Of a DNA stretch of 18,266 bases, positions 9,001 to 15,638 are shown piece by piece; positions within the stretch are counted from its first letter, which is position 1; each line of letters begins with the position of its first letter. The position numbers and the translations under genes are program-made. This DNA comes from JACDAN01 sp050698015 (GTDB taxonomy: Bacteria; Actinomycetota; Thermoleophilia; Gaiellales; Gaiellaceae), in contig JBOHAU010000010.1 in assembly GCA_050698015.1 (NCBI GenBank), positions 1-18,266 of the forward strand, read 5' to 3'. Below the pieces are notes generated by a model, which saw only the letters and a list, made by a program, of their open reading frames with translations, had not been told where the DNA came from and made no database searches.

Positions 9001-10506
9001 CTTTATGAACCATCTCGTTTCGCGTGCGCCAAGGTCATCGTCGTCAAGGTCGAGCAGGAGCAGCGCATCCTCTACTTCAATCAAACTCGCCCCGCCCAGC
9101 TCGTCCAGCACTGCGCGCCACCTGTCCGATCGGTCTCGGGCACCGCGAGGCAGCGGCACGAGTCGTGGCTGCAAGAGCCGCGCCTCGCGCTCTTCAACAA
9201 CGGCCTCGAGGGGCTTGTCCTCATACGACAGTTCGCGGAGGCGGCGAAGCTCATGATCGACGGGGAGCTCAAGACGGCTCCGGACGCGCTTCTGGACGGA
9301 GTCGATCAGGTCCGCCAGCTGCGCGCTCAACCAGGCGTCGTCGGCGACGGCACACTCGGCCGCAAGTGGCACCGCTGTCCACCCGGTAGACGGCGCCGCC
9401 GCAAGCCGCGCAAGCGCGACGCCCCCGACGAGGTCAGCGAGCCGGGAGAGCAGCCACTCGTTGAGCGACTCGTGCTGAATGCCGCGCCGAGCGAGGTCGA
9501 CATCGAACTGGGCGTTCATTGCGAACGGGAGCTGTGTCGTGATCCCGAGCGGCAACCCCGCGTAGAGCTGGCCCCGCACGCCGGACCCATCGGGCACCGC
9601 AAGCGCGAGGGGCGTCGTTACGTCCATCCGCTTGTAGCGACGCTTGACGGTCCCAGGCACCTTCCGTTCGATCTCGTACCGGTCCCAGCTCCGCCCTCGG
9701 TACGGCTCCCGGATCACAGTGTGGCGGCAGCTCTCGGGAACACCGGGAAGCTCGATCTGCTGGCTCGCGACGTGTGTGAGCCGGTGGTGGCTCAGCGTCC
9801 GCGTGCGCTGCTGCAGGCTCACGAGCCGTAGTGACCGGACCTCGTCCAGGAAGAGCATCGACTCAGGGCCGAGGCCCTCGAACCAGGAGGCGAACTCGCT
9901 GAACTCAAAGCCCGGTCGCAGCCGCACCTCAAACAGAGTTTGCGTCGCGCGCGTATCGAAGAAGCCACCGATCGACCTCGCCGAGCTCGCGGCTCGAACC
10001 TGGTTGCCCTCGATCGTGAAGTGATACGGCTCACAGTGAACGGTGAGGGTCTCGCCGAGACGTCCCAGTGTCTTCAGCCCGATCCCGAACCGGCCCTTGG
10101 CGCGTGGGTCGTCGCGCTTCGTGGAGACGAACGCCAAGGTCATCGCGATGACGTGATGGAGGAGAACGCGATCGCCGTCGTGGACGATCAGCAGTTCCCG
10201 ACGTCCGGCCTGCGGGCGGTAGCCGACGCGAACCTCGCGTGCGTGGAGGTCGTCGGCGTTCTGGACGACCTCGATCAACCCGTGGAAGGACTCGACGCTC
10301 AGCTGCTCGGCGCTCATCTGAGCGCCGGCCAGGACCTCTCGCAGGACACCTGGCGTTCCATGCTGCAGACGCTCTAGCTCTCTGAGTGCCGCCTGAGCGA
10401 ACTCCTTCGTGAGCGGGTCATCGACTTCGCCAGCCGCGAGCCCGCGACTCCACAGCCTGCGGGCCGCCTGTTGACCCTGCTCAGCGTCCGATGGAGCTCG
10501 TGCCAC
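6007..10506 (-). CDS. Giant sacsin/NO VEIN-like GHKL ATPase with C-terminal DUF3883 (nuclease-like) domain
   Basis: 1499 residues from a GTG at 10506. The N-terminal GHKL (Hsp90-like) ATPase is visible as N-box LIEVVQNADD (Glu79, Asn83, Asp85/86), G1 box VHDGD (108-112), then STKR (128-131) and G2 loop GRFGIGLKTLG (138-148), the order found in sacsin-repeat and NO VEIN proteins. A transducer-like stretch follows to about 400. The middle 1000 residues are charged, helical and unassigned. The C terminus (about 1380-1470) matches DUF3883: Asp1399/Asp1402, YFEIKS with Glu1409 and Lys1411, and a TANEAERA block, resembling a D...ExK restriction-endonuclease-like site. Known: such ATPase-DUF3883 proteins recur in bacterial defence neighbourhoods. 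Inferred: an ATP-driven conformational machine coupled to nucleic-acid recognition or cleavage. It stands alone, with no methylase or helicase beside it. No Shine-Dalgarno is evident and the start is uncertain. Confidence 0.9.
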   Translation of the reverse strand: MARAPSDAEQGQQAARRLWSRGLAAGEVDDPLTKEFAQAALRELERLQHGTPGVLREVLAGAQMSAEQLSVESFHGLIEVVQNADDLHAREVRVGYRPQAGRRELLIVHDGDRVLLHHVIAMTLAFVSTKRDDPRAKGRFGIGLKTLGRLGETLTVHCEPYHFTIEGNQVRAASSARSIGGFFDTRATQTLFEVRLRPGFEFSEFASWFEGLGPESMLFLDEVRSLRLVSLQQRTRTLSHHRLTHVASQQIELPGVPESCRHTVIREPYRGRSWDRYEIERKVPGTVKRRYKRMDVTTPLALAVPDGSGVRGQLYAGLPLGITTQLPFAMNAQFDVDLARRGIQHESLNEWLLSRLADLVGGVALARLAAAPSTGWTAVPLAAECAVADDAWLSAQLADLIDSVQKRVRSRLELPVDHELRRLRELSYEDKPLEAVVEEREARLLQPRLVPLPRGARDRSDRWRAVLDELGGASLIEVEDALLLLDLDDDDLGARETRWFIKLARAAIEADLETTLWSQRCIVTADGERIVPPLPQVEGELLLRSARQRSLAIRLGIAHVIDAAYLRRSHDATVVRQWLEEEEMLRVAPDEQATLQALAARDEAKEPIELADADLLLLRDALEALEATEQRELGLEIGERVAIAVQQWQGGKRVPAADRAASSYLPPSIEERRDGWSKAAGRTPGISWVHPRYDTVLRRERGRRGTPRKMGARGFFGLLGAEVAPKLLEHDRVETRYGDPATPIEAHALSPTQRHEFARFRRYATHLKDDRTSPALLAVVRDIRRERALGKRQQRARALLAALERNWDRLYADHVTATAVYSYGSWHPAGEITGSWLAWASDEPWLTTEQGKARAPNELVARTPITEAIYGDDGSGFAAELSPQEATFSSVRALGVETDPEVDEMVEQLAALREEGAAAHPETVDLRYAAISTACATGDLEPDEMVGNITVRQLRRRFGTKGSREGLVFAGGAWLPPASVFLGAPIFGNRRPFVSARSHAEPLWRLLRISEPTLAACLDVLGEVAREEPDEDDHQILVNTYLRIESQLEGASARYATRLAKLPLWTGASWIKARPVYVVDEEELADQLGQQLPIWRLGIAPSAVPRLMKAVGAQPLTDEMFTAIVRRGADVVGATIERRFRRAVARLRDWLTRRDPKLHNAHAVSWDDLERARLAIDEHLQLELRLGRREPITVSARAHLAREPLTLYFADPEAAGDEEAGGRVIASLFAGDRDKLALAWRSAWDRADDDDRGAVALAEDVSDEKAIRELFEQARAAPGIPKRKPRKKPVAETDTQREEGPLPVRRLKPLEELADPRVALVTTISDGKRVAKGRRRGLREDLPPGRSVDAGERPAPRSAPLAYSPEEKESRALEALQIAINGEAAELSDYRHLRGVGADALDKLSRYFEIKSTYGPLPDEVTLTANEAERAFLEGDRFFLALVAGVEVGYETIVKVIPNPLRNLKFKPTSSVTLGGIERGGGTAVEVRFGPPPHESDGE

Positions 10507-10964
10507 TGCTCATATGACTCTTGCGCAACGAGACTCCCGCGACAAGCTGCGGCTCGAGCGAGCCCGCATGATCTCCGTTCTCGCAAGCACGACCACTCGG
10601 CCTCGGACCCCACTGGTCCTGGGGTTTCGGCAAAGGCGAGACAGCTCACCTCGGCAACCGACGCGCTGCCTCAGGAGAACACCCGCCCGCCGTCCCCCAC
10701 ACACATCGACTTTGACGACTCCGCGCGCAGCTCGGCGCGTAGGCTCGCGATCCGCCGCCACCCGAGCCGGCGAGCGGTGGGCTTCAACTCGGCCAGCTCG
10801 ACGAGCTCGGCCGGCCGCTCGTCCTCAAGCTCGAGCTCGGGGCGCATCGCTTCAATCGTTGCAGTCGCTGTCGACGGTCCGCCGCCGCGGACTGGGGCAA
10901 CGCCGGGGCAGCGCCGCACGGATGACGACCGGCAGGAGAGCCCATTACCGGTTTGCCAAACCTG
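10507..10964. other. Intergenic region upstream of the giant gene, with repeats and relics
   Basis: No gene can be firmly supported. On the minus strand an 82-codon frame (10671-10919) has a plausible helical tail ending CVGDGGRVFS at the stop; the same ending recurs at 14967 (see repeats). A short inverted repeat GGACC/GGTCC (10605-10619) lies between. The promoter of the minus-strand giant gene should be here, but I cannot point to convincing -35/-10 boxes. Confidence 0.35.
10671..10703 (-). repeat. Imperfect 33-bp repeat, copy A (encodes a CVGxxGRVFS-stop tail on the minus strand)
   Basis: It begins with the 18 bases TCAGGAGAACACCCGCCC, identical to copy B at 14967-14999. A C-rich stretch then differs by small indels. 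Read on the minus strand, both copies end a frame with CVG-x-x-GRVFS and a TGA. They may be the shared 3' ends of a mobile or dispersed element. Confidence 0.6.
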
Positions 10965-11030
10965 GGCTCGAGCTGGCTCGAGCCCTTCCGGTCGGCCTCA
11001 AGGAGATCTCGATGACGGGCAACTACGGCT
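10965..11030 (+). repeat. 66-bp perfect direct repeat, copy 1 (hairpin plus Shine-Dalgarno/ATG)
   Basis: Identical over 66 bases to 12921-12986. It opens with a palindrome, GGCTCGAG-CTGG-CTCGAGCC (stem of 8, extended to 9 by flanking bases in this copy). About 20 bases later comes AAGGAG, a 6-base gap and ATG at 11011 (reads MTGNYG). Just after, GCGACT/AGTCGC (about 11039-11058) forms a second stem. It lies in the 3' flank of the minus-strand RCC1 gene. Confidence 0.95.
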
Positions 11031-11086
11031 CCTTTCTATGCGACTCGCGAGGAAGTCGCGCTCGGGGCGGTCCGCGCACCTATGGG

Positions 11087-12649
11087 CTAGCGCCTGCGGC
11101 CGCGACTTACGACCAGGGCGATTTTCGAGCGCGCCGGCAGCACACGTCCCGGCCGACGGCTTTGGGAGATGACGATCCCCTTCTTGCGCTTGCGCGAGTA
11201 GGCGTAGCCGATCTTGCCCGTTCGGCAGTGGCTCAGCGTGATCATCCGCTTGGCCGACACAAGCCGCTTGCCTACGACCTTCGGCACCCTGCACCGGGCA
11301 GGCGGAGGCGGCGCGATCGTCTCTACAGCCCGCTCGATCGCGAACGTCTGTGAAACCGCAGCCGGCTCGTAGGTCATGTCGCCCGCTTGCGAAGCGGTGA
11401 TCGTGCAGGAACCGGGGCCGGTCAGATGGACGGTCGCACCGCTGACCGTGCAGTTCCCGCTCGCGCCAAAGGAGACCGGCAGGCCTGAGTTCGAGAACGC
11501 GGAGACCACGAAGTCCGGGTCGCCGAATGTCTTCGCCTCGAGCGAAGGGAAGAAGGTGATCGCCTGGCGCACCCTCGCGATCGCGAACGTCCGCGAGACA
11601 TTCGGCGCCGGGTTGTAGTTCAGGCCGCCCGGCTGCGAGGCGGTCACCGTGCAGAAGCCGCCGCTTGTGATGTAAACGACCCCGCCAAAGAAAAAGCAGG
11701 AGCCGGTCGCGCTGAAGAAGACCGGCAGGCCAGAGGACGCTGTCGCGCCGGGGGTAAAGCCGGGGTCGCCATATGTCCTGTCGGCAATCGGGTCGAACGT
11801 GATCGTCTGGTCGATCAGCTCGGCCACGGCGAGGCTGTGAAAGTCGCCGGCGGCGATCGCGCTCACGCCTGAGAGACCGCTCGGCACCTTGCACTGGCCG
11901 AAATCGTGCGCGGGGCCACAGCCCCAGGCGACGACGGTGCCGTCGCCCTTCAGGGCCAGGCTGTGCCCATAGGAAGCGGCGATCGCGGTCACGCCAGCAA
12001 GGCCTCCCGGGACGTTGCACTGCCCGAAGTCCAAGAAGCCGCAGCCCCAAACGACAACGGTGCCGTCGCCCTTCAGGGCCAGGCTGTGAGTGCGCCCGGC
12101 GGCGATCGCGGTCACGCCGGCAAGACCGGCCGGCACGGTGCACTGGCCGGAGTCAGCGCCGACGCAGCCCCAGGCAACGACGGTGCCGTCGCTCTTCAGG
12201 GCGAGGCTGTGATAGGTGCCGGCCGCGACCGCGGTCACGTCGCCGAGGCCGGGTGGAACGTTGCACTGCCCACGGTTGAGGGAGGCGCAGCCCCAGGCAA
12301 CGACGGTGCCATCGCCTCTTACCGCGAGGCTGTGAGGCAGGCTCGCGGCGACGCCGGTCACGTTGGCGAGGCCGGCAGGAACATTGCACTGCCCGTAGTT
12401 GAAGCCGCAACCCCAGGCGACGACGGTTCCGTCGGCCTTCACGGCCAGGCCGTGATTGCCGCCAGCTGCGATCGCGATTGGGTCAGTGAGACCGGCCGGC
12501 ACCGCGCACCCCCCGCCGCCGCCACCGCCGCAGCCCCAGGCAAGCGGGATCGTCGTCGCCGCTTGCACCGCAGCCGGTGCGGCGAGAACGCCGATCGTGA
12601 GCACGGCCAGCGCGCAGAACCCAAGGAGCGGCCTCGATCTCGCCGACAA
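11087..12649 (-). CDS. Secreted RCC1-repeat / MBG / PASTA-domain protein
   Basis: 520 residues. A TTG start is fixed by a strong Shine-Dalgarno (AGGAGGG, 12654-12660) four to five bases upstream. Residues 1-30 are a signal peptide ending AVQA. About six RCC1-type units (about 37-276, period about 41 residues) share the motif DGTVVAWGC...GQC.VPxGL...V.AIAAG..HSLA and would build a beta-propeller. Each unit has two Cys, unusual for RCC1 and suggesting regular disulphides. Two MBG/Ig-like units follow (about 279-358 and 361-439: TYGDPGFTP and TFGDPDFVV, each with GLPV.F). A Pro linker leads to one PASTA domain (about 454-516: VPKVVGKRLVSAKRMI). Known: PASTA domains bind peptidoglycan-like ligands and RCC1 propellers bind proteins. 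Inferred: an exported wall-associated adhesin or scaffold. It appears monocistronic. Confidence 0.93.
   Translation of the reverse strand: MSARSRPLLGFCALAVLTIGVLAAPAAVQAATTIPLAWGCGGGGGGGCAVPAGLTDPIAIAAGGNHGLAVKADGTVVAWGCGFNYGQCNVPAGLANVTGVAASLPHSLAVRGDGTVVAWGCASLNRGQCNVPPGLGDVTAVAAGTYHSLALKSDGTVVAWGCVGADSGQCTVPAGLAGVTAIAAGRTHSLALKGDGTVVVWGCGFLDFGQCNVPGGLAGVTAIAASYGHSLALKGDGTVVAWGCGPAHDFGQCKVPSGLSGVSAIAAGDFHSLAVAELIDQTITFDPIADRTYGDPGFTPGATASSGLPVFFSATGSCFFFGGVVYITSGGFCTVTASQPGGLNYNPAPNVSRTFAIARVRQAITFFPSLEAKTFGDPDFVVSAFSNSGLPVSFGASGNCTVSGATVHLTGPGSCTITASQAGDMTYEPAAVSQTFAIERAVETIAPPPPARCRVPKVVGKRLVSAKRMITLSHCRTGKIGYAYSRKRKKGIVISQSRRPGRVLPARSKIALVVSRGRRR
11822..12541 (-). repeat. Tandem RCC1 coding repeats (about 123-bp period)
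   Basis: Within the secreted protein gene, near-identical units recur about every 123 bp, most visible as 41-residue spacing of the DGTVVAWG motif at residues 112, 153, 194 and 235. The first unit is shorter and its loop is a run of seven Gly (41-47). Close DNA similarity between units suggests recent expansion or gene conversion and potential for copy-number change. Confidence 0.8.
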
Positions 12650-12660
12650 CTTGCCCTCCT
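12647..12660 (-). promoter_or_regulatory. Strong ribosome-binding site with TTG start of the RCC1 gene
   Basis: On the minus strand AGGAGGG, then CAAG, then TTG. Few other genes in the window have a Shine-Dalgarno this good; it decides the non-ATG start and places the signal peptide at the N terminus. Confidence 0.85.
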
Positions 12661-12920
12661 AGCCTTTCCCTGATTCTCCTCCTTCCTCCGATGCGTTACA
12701 AGAAGGAGTTACCCCGATCCTGTTCGCCTTCCTCGCTCTCCGGTCAGGAGGGTGATAACGACATTGGCGGCGAGGAGTACGGTGAGCCGCCGCATCAGCC
12801 GACGATGACGCAGCGCTTCTCCCACTGGAGGGCGTCATCGTCGTCGATGACGCTCCTTTCGAATCGACTTGTACACCGACACCTCGAGCTCTCCTGCACC
12901 CCCGCCCCCATGCCCCACAC
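12661..12920. other. Intergenic region upstream of the RCC1 gene
   Basis: It should contain the promoter for the minus-strand RCC1 gene; I see no certain -35/-10 pair. A C-rich tract (about 12895-12918) directly abuts the second 66-bp repeat. A long minus-strand frame (12659-13222) has no protein-like composition. Confidence 0.3.
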
Positions 12921-12986
12921 GGCTCGAGCTGGCTCGAGCCCTTCCGGTCGGCCTCAAGGAGATCTCGATGACGGGCAACTACGGCT
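12921..12986 (+). repeat. 66-bp perfect direct repeat, copy 2 (hairpin plus Shine-Dalgarno/ATG)
   Basis: Base-for-base identical to 10965-11030. The 8-bp stem hairpin is at 12921-12940, AAGGAG at 12956-12961 and ATG at 12967 (MTGNYG again). A run of T follows at once (12986-12992) and then a different GC-rich stem (GGGCG/CGCCC near 13008-13019), so the two-hairpin layout is kept though the downstream sequence differs. The two copies bracket the RCC1-MBG-PASTA gene. Confidence 0.95.
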
Positions 12987-13176
12987 TTTTTTGTGTGTGT
13001 CGCGAGGGCGGACGCCCGCCCCGGGTGCGAAGTTTCGGCGGTCGGCTGCCGGTAGCAACGCGGGCGCCCGCGTTGTGCGAGCAGCATGCGTTCCGGCCAG
13101 CTAGCCGACGTTACAACGCGGTCGTCGCCCTGCCTGAGCGTTTCGCACCGCGCTGCTGGCGATCTACGCTGACGGG
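12987..13176. other. Spacer between repeat copy 2 and the MFS gene
   Basis: It contains the T-run and GC stem that follow the repeat, then about 150 bp with no gene I can support. The MFS promoter should lie here, but no clear -35/-10 boxes or Shine-Dalgarno are visible. Confidence 0.3.
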
Positions 13177-14844
13177 ATGCTGGCCGTTGCCCGGCGCTGG
13201 CTGTCTGGCTCCGTCGCCGCACTCCGCGCGGCTCTCGAGGACCGGCGACTGCGGCGCGTGCAGCTCGGCTGGGCCTGCTCGACGGCGGGCGAGTTCGTCT
13301 CGATCATCGCCCTCGGGCTCTTCGCCTATCGGGCGGGTGGTGCCACGGCGGTCGGCGTGGTGGCGGTCGTCCAGATGGTGCCGGCGATGCTCTCGTCGCC
13401 GGTCGCCGGCGTTCTCGGCGATCGCTTCCGCCGGGAGCTCGTCGTGATCGGCGCCGACGCCCTTCGGGGGACCGTGATGGGGCTGGCCGCCGTCGCGGCC
13501 GCGTCGGACGCGCCAGTCGCCACTGTCTACGTGCTCGCGGCGGTCCTCGCGCTGGGGTCGCAGGCCTACTACCCGTCGCAGACCGCACTCGTCCCGCTGC
13601 TGGCGCGCGCGGCCGACGACGTCACCGCTGCGAGCGCCGCCTCGAGCCTCCTCCGGAACGCGTCCGGCCTGTTGGCGCCCGCGCTCGCGGGGCTCGTCCT
13701 CCTCGTCGGAGGCGTGACCGTTCTCTTCGTCCTCTCGGCGGGCCTGTTCATGCTCGGCGCGGCCGCAGTCGGGGGGATCGGGCGCACGGACACCGTCCGG
13801 AGCGCGCCGCCGATGGCCCGCGTGCTCGACGAGGTCGCGAACGGGTTCCGCGCGGCCGCGCGCGATCGCGGCATCGCGCTCGTGCTCGGACTGTTCGCTG
13901 CGCATGGCGTCGCGCGAGGCGCGGTCGGCGTCCTGCTCGTTGTCGTGCCGCTAGAGCTGCTCGACACCGGCGAGTCGGGCGTAGCCTTCGTGAACGCAGC
14001 GATCGGCTTCGGCGGGCTCTTGGGCGCCGTCGCGACGGCGGCCCTCGTCGGGAAGCGGACACTCGCCGGCCCGATGGCGGCGGGTCTCGCCGGGACGGGC
14101 GGCGCGCTTCTGATCGCGGGCGCCGTGCCCGCGGCCGCACTCGTGGTCGTCTGCATGACGGCCGTCGGAGTTGGCTTCGCGCTCGTTTCGGTCGTCGGCT
14201 CGACGATCCTCGTCCGCTCAACCCGCGACGACGTGCTCGCCCGCGTGCTCGGCGTGCTCGGCACCGTGCGCGCCGGCGCGATGGCGCTCGGATCGGTCGT
14301 CGTTCCCGTCCTCGTCGCCGTCGGGGGGCCGCGGATCGCGCTCGCCGCGACAGGAGCCGTGCTCGTCGCCGTCGCGGTGACCGCACGAGGTGGCGTGCTG
14401 GCGCTGGACGAGCGTTCGCAGGTGCCCGAACCCGAGCTGCGGCTGCTCCGGGCAGCGCCAGTGTTCGCCCCGATCTTGCCGGTCGCGCTCGAGCGGCTGG
14501 CGGCCAGGCTCGAGCCGATCGCGGTTCCGAGCGGAAGGGAGATCGTCCACCAGGGCGATGCTGGTGAATGCGTCTACCTCGTCGCCGAGGGACGGCTCGT
14601 GGTCGAGACCGACGGCCACGCGCTCGAGGAGATCGGCGCCTCTGAACTCTTCGGCGAGATGGCGCTTCTCCGCGACGCGCCGCGCAACGCGACGGTGCGG
14701 GCGGTCGAGGACTCGCGCGTGCTCCGGCTCGAGCGAAGCGAGTTCCTCGCCGCCGTCACTGGCCACCCGGTCAGCTCCCAGCAAGCGTCGGATCTCGTCT
14801 TGACGAGGCTGCAGCTGCGGCGCCGCATCCTCGGGGAGGGTTAG
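13177..14844 (+). CDS. MFS transporter with C-terminal cyclic-nucleotide-binding domain
   Basis: 555 residues, ATG start, no clear ribosome site. Residues about 20-415 hold roughly a dozen hydrophobic segments with MFS features: GVLGDRFRRELVV after the second helix (the loop-2/3 GxxxDRxxRR-type motif) and an internal repeat of helix bundles. A linker (about 416-430) precedes a cNMP domain (about 435-545) with cassette FGEMALLRDAPRNATV (492-507), which retains the canonical Arg (Arg503) that the patatin copy lacks. Known: MFS-cNMP fusions occur in actinobacteria, some also fused to patatin domains. Inferred: efflux of an unknown solute gated by a small ligand. It is the third cNMP-domain protein here and may once have been contiguous with the left block. 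Family is certain; substrate unknown. Confidence 0.92.
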   Translation: MLAVARRWLSGSVAALRAALEDRRLRRVQLGWACSTAGEFVSIIALGLFAYRAGGATAVGVVAVVQMVPAMLSSPVAGVLGDRFRRELVVIGADALRGTVMGLAAVAAASDAPVATVYVLAAVLALGSQAYYPSQTALVPLLARAADDVTAASAASSLLRNASGLLAPALAGLVLLVGGVTVLFVLSAGLFMLGAAAVGGIGRTDTVRSAPPMARVLDEVANGFRAAARDRGIALVLGLFAAHGVARGAVGVLLVVVPLELLDTGESGVAFVNAAIGFGGLLGAVATAALVGKRTLAGPMAAGLAGTGGALLIAGAVPAAALVVVCMTAVGVGFALVSVVGSTILVRSTRDDVLARVLGVLGTVRAGAMALGSVVVPVLVAVGGPRIALAATGAVLVAVAVTARGGVLALDERSQVPEPELRLLRAAPVFAPILPVALERLAARLEPIAVPSGREIVHQGDAGECVYLVAEGRLVVETDGHALEEIGASELFGEMALLRDAPRNATVRAVEDSRVLRLERSEFLAAVTGHPVSSQQASDLVLTRLQLRRRILGEG

Positions 14845-15005
14845 AGGCCTAGACGCCTAGTCGGAAGTTTCTCGTTAGAGAGAGGGCAAGCTCCAAAAAG
14901 AGGCCGGAGTTCCAAAAAACCCGCGAAGAAGCCTCAGCAATGCGCTCAGAGACATGCGCTGAGTTCTCAGGAGAACACCCGCCCCCGTGCCCCCACGCAG
15001 CGGTT
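14845..15005. other. Convergent intergenic region with hairpins and repeat copy B
   Basis: It lies between the MFS stop and the 3' end of the Cys/His gene. It holds a perfect palindrome GTTCTC-AG-GAGAAC (14963-14976), near-repeats of GCGCTCAGA/GCGCTGAGT just before it, and two A-runs (about 14895-14920, T-runs on the minus strand) that could support termination. No gene is seen. Confidence 0.4.
14967..14999 (-). repeat. Imperfect 33-bp repeat, copy B
   Basis: It shares its first 18 bases (TCAGGAGAACACCCGCCC) and C-rich tail with 10671-10703. On the minus strand it again reads CVG-x-x-GRVFS-stop, immediately downstream of the Cys/His gene stop. Its left end overlaps a palindrome absent from copy A. 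Confidence 0.6.
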
Positions 15006-15569
15006 TCACAGCGCCGGCGCATGCTCCGCGCGGATGGACTCGGGGATCGCGAGCCACTGTCGCTCGATCGCCCTCAGCCTGTCGAGCTCCAAGTCGAGCT
15101 CGTCCTTCTCCCCATCGTCGCGAAGACCCTCGAGCCGGATCTGGCGCTGGCGCTCGACACGATCGGCGAGTCGACGCGTGAACTCCTCGGCGGCAGCCCT
15201 TAGCTGGCTGGCCTGCTCGCGCTCGAGCTCCGGCTGGTGGAGCGCGTCGATCAGGAGTATCGATGCGCTGACGCGCGCCGCTTCGCTTGAGCCCTCGAGC
15301 GCCGCCTGGATCGCCCGCCAGACTTCGGCCGGCGCGACGTTCGCCCGTAGGAAGTCGCGCAGGTTCGGATTCTCGGCGATCGCCTTGCGGCGAGCTGCGC
15401 CGCCCTTGCCGATGCTGCCGCCCTTCTTGCCGAGCTCGCGCATCCGGTCCGGGTCGCGGTGAGCAGAGCAGAGTCCATCGCTGCCGGCGAGCGCGTTGCA
15501 CCGGTCACCGAGCCTGTTGCGGGCCTTGCAGGTCGCTCCGCGGAACCGCTTCGCACCGTTGTTCGACAT
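15006..15569 (-). CDS. Small Cys/His-motif protein, possibly phage-derived
   Basis: 187 residues from ATG 15569. The frame is open further upstream, but that extension is Arg/Ser-rich and unlikely. The N terminus has Cys14, Cys24, Cys34 and His37 (CKARNRLGDRC, then LCSAH), a CCCH zinc-binding pattern, followed by a basic Gly/Lys patch (GKKGGSIGKGGAARRKA, about 47-63) that could contact DNA. The rest is helical, with a charged coiled-coil-like C terminus (about 125-175). Known only loosely: proteins with a Cys/His knuckle plus KGG patch recur in actinobacterial prophages and integrated elements near terminases. A terminase relic lies 2 kb away, which fits. I do not recognise a named family; small terminase-like or structural DNA-binding roles are guesses. 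Confidence 0.65.
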   Translation of the reverse strand: MSNNGAKRFRGATCKARNRLGDRCNALAGSDGLCSAHRDPDRMRELGKKGGSIGKGGAARRKAIAENPNLRDFLRANVAPAEVWRAIQAALEGSSEAARVSASILLIDALHQPELEREQASQLRAAAEEFTRRLADRVERQRQIRLEGLRDDGEKDELDLELDRLRAIERQWLAIPESIRAEHAPAL

Positions 15570-15576
15570 GCGAAAA

Positions 15577-15582
15577 ATCGTA
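15577..15582 (-). promoter_or_regulatory. Candidate -10 box for a leaderless Cys/His gene transcript
   Basis: On the minus strand TACGAT ends 7 bases before the ATG at 15569 and no Shine-Dalgarno lies between. That spacing would put the transcription start at or next to the ATG. No good -35 hexamer is seen, so this is tentative. Confidence 0.3.
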
Positions 15583-15638
15583 GATCCAGGCCACGACGGG
15601 CGCTGTGACCGCCTACTGCGTCGGCGTTCAGCCAGTTT

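Noticed and set aside
10514..11353. A long plus-strand frame running from the repeat region into the antisense of the RCC1 gene
   Set aside because: Composition is not protein-like except for the short MTGNYG start, which belongs to the repeat; most of it mirrors the RCC1 gene.
11822..12541. Regular repeats as a CRISPR array
   Set aside because: The repeats are coding, about 123 bp in period, and translate into RCC1 units; there are no short identical repeats with unique spacers.
12659..13222. 187-codon minus-strand frame upstream of the RCC1 gene
   Set aside because: Ser/Arg-rich with no motif, crosses the 66-bp repeat and the MFS start, and has no ribosome site.
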